A stretch of DNA of 64,000 bases from Paenibacillus oryzisoli (GTDB taxonomy: Bacteria > Bacillota > Bacilli > Paenibacillales > NBRC-103111), in contig NZ_LYPB01000049.1 of NCBI RefSeq assembly GCF_001653565.1, positions 462,391-526,390 on the forward strand, in the 5' to 3' direction. Positions 63,735 through 64,000 of this stretch are shown piece after piece. The notes below the pieces were generated by a model. The model was given only the letters and a program-made list of their open reading frames with translations. It had not been told where the DNA came from and did no database searches. Made by a program: the position numbers and the translations under genes. Position 1 is the stretch's first letter. Each line of letters starts with the position of its first letter.

Positions 63735-63935
63735 TTTAGGGGAAATAACTGGATTTTCTACATCTATTTCCGAGTAAAACTAGCCTGTTTGGCGTTTAGC
63801 TGTATTTTCTACATCTAATTTCACTCAAAGTGTTCCGTTTGAGGGAAATGGCTTAATTTAACTGGAGAAAATCCAGTTATTATGAAAAATGCGATGATTT
63901 CGCTTGAATTAGCTGTAGAAAAGAGTCAATTTCAT
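63735..63935. repeat. Intergenic hairpin cluster D
   Basis: Units of the cluster A-C family: near 63741 (AATAACTGGATTTTCTACAT), 63797 (TTAGCTGTATTTTCTACATC), 63856-63881 (TTAACTGGA / TCCAGTTA, perfect) and 63908 (AATTAGCTGTAGAAAAG). No gene is seen from 63502 to the window end. Confidence 0.75.
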
Positions 63936-64000
63936 AATCTCAAACCCGCACCAAACCTAGCTTTTTTCACACATAAAAAGGGACTACCTCCCCAAATCTC

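Overview
The window looks like a chromosome segment of a spore-forming, low-to-mid GC Bacillota, most likely Paenibacillus. The support is a CotF-like spore coat protein, a SpoVR fragment, a YjfB-type small protein, an S-layer-homology (SLH) anchored giant polysaccharide lyase, and an LplB/LplC-type sugar ABC transporter beside a YesN-type AraC regulator. Ribosome binding sites are of the strong GGAGG type.

Positions 1 to about 19415 read as the right-hand part of a mobile island. Its right end carries a large serine recombinase (17541-19031, minus strand), a small divergent ORF, and then a junction at about 19415 where the reading frame of SpoVR begins abruptly, without its N-terminal part. 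The element appears to be inserted in spoVR, much as the Bacillus subtilis skin element sits in sigK. The left end lies outside the window. The island cargo is: (i) a metalloid-type regulatory module (VOC protein, MarR with Cys pairs, SigZ-like sigma factor with a Cys-rich tail, and a 39-residue peptide with five Cys-Cys pairs); (ii) an arsenic operon read leftwards (arsC-like, arsR, arsB, arsC, arsI, dual-specificity phosphatase); (iii) a type II CBASS anti-phage operon read leftwards (membrane protein, CD-NTase, Cap2, Cap3, Cap4); (iv) an XRE/ImmA regulator pair that could be the CBASS switch; (v) a membrane-anchored Mrr-type nuclease; (vi) a MerR-controlled cluster of Cys-rich small proteins.

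From about 19.4 to 50 kb the genes look like ordinary host chromosome: spore coat, YqcI/YcgG, LysE exporter, DUF1989, an ABC-2 drug exporter pair, a phosphodiester glycosidase-like protein, aldo/keto reductase, NAD salvage (pncA-pncB), two methyl-accepting chemotaxis proteins, a 1263-residue hybrid histidine kinase, the tRNA hydroxylase TrhO, a hemerythrin protein, the conserved ATP-grasp/alpha-E/transglutaminase trio, an Eis-like acetyltransferase and a secreted lyase-like protein with a CBM6-like domain.

From 51.2 to 63.5 kb there is a polysaccharide-use locus. A YesN-type AraC regulator (plus strand) diverges from lplB-like permease, lplC-like permease, binding lipoprotein and a 2050-residue SLH-anchored heparinase/alginate-lyase-like enzyme, with a hairpin between the last two.

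The larger gene-free stretches of the host part (28.0-28.4, 40.1-40.3, 47.0-47.2 and 63.7-63.9 kb) share a family of short imperfect hairpins with AATAGATGGA / TAACTGTA / TCCAGTTATT arms. A second family built on AGTCCGA/TCGGACT lies at 50.4-50.6 kb. No rRNA, tRNA or CRISPR array was recognised.
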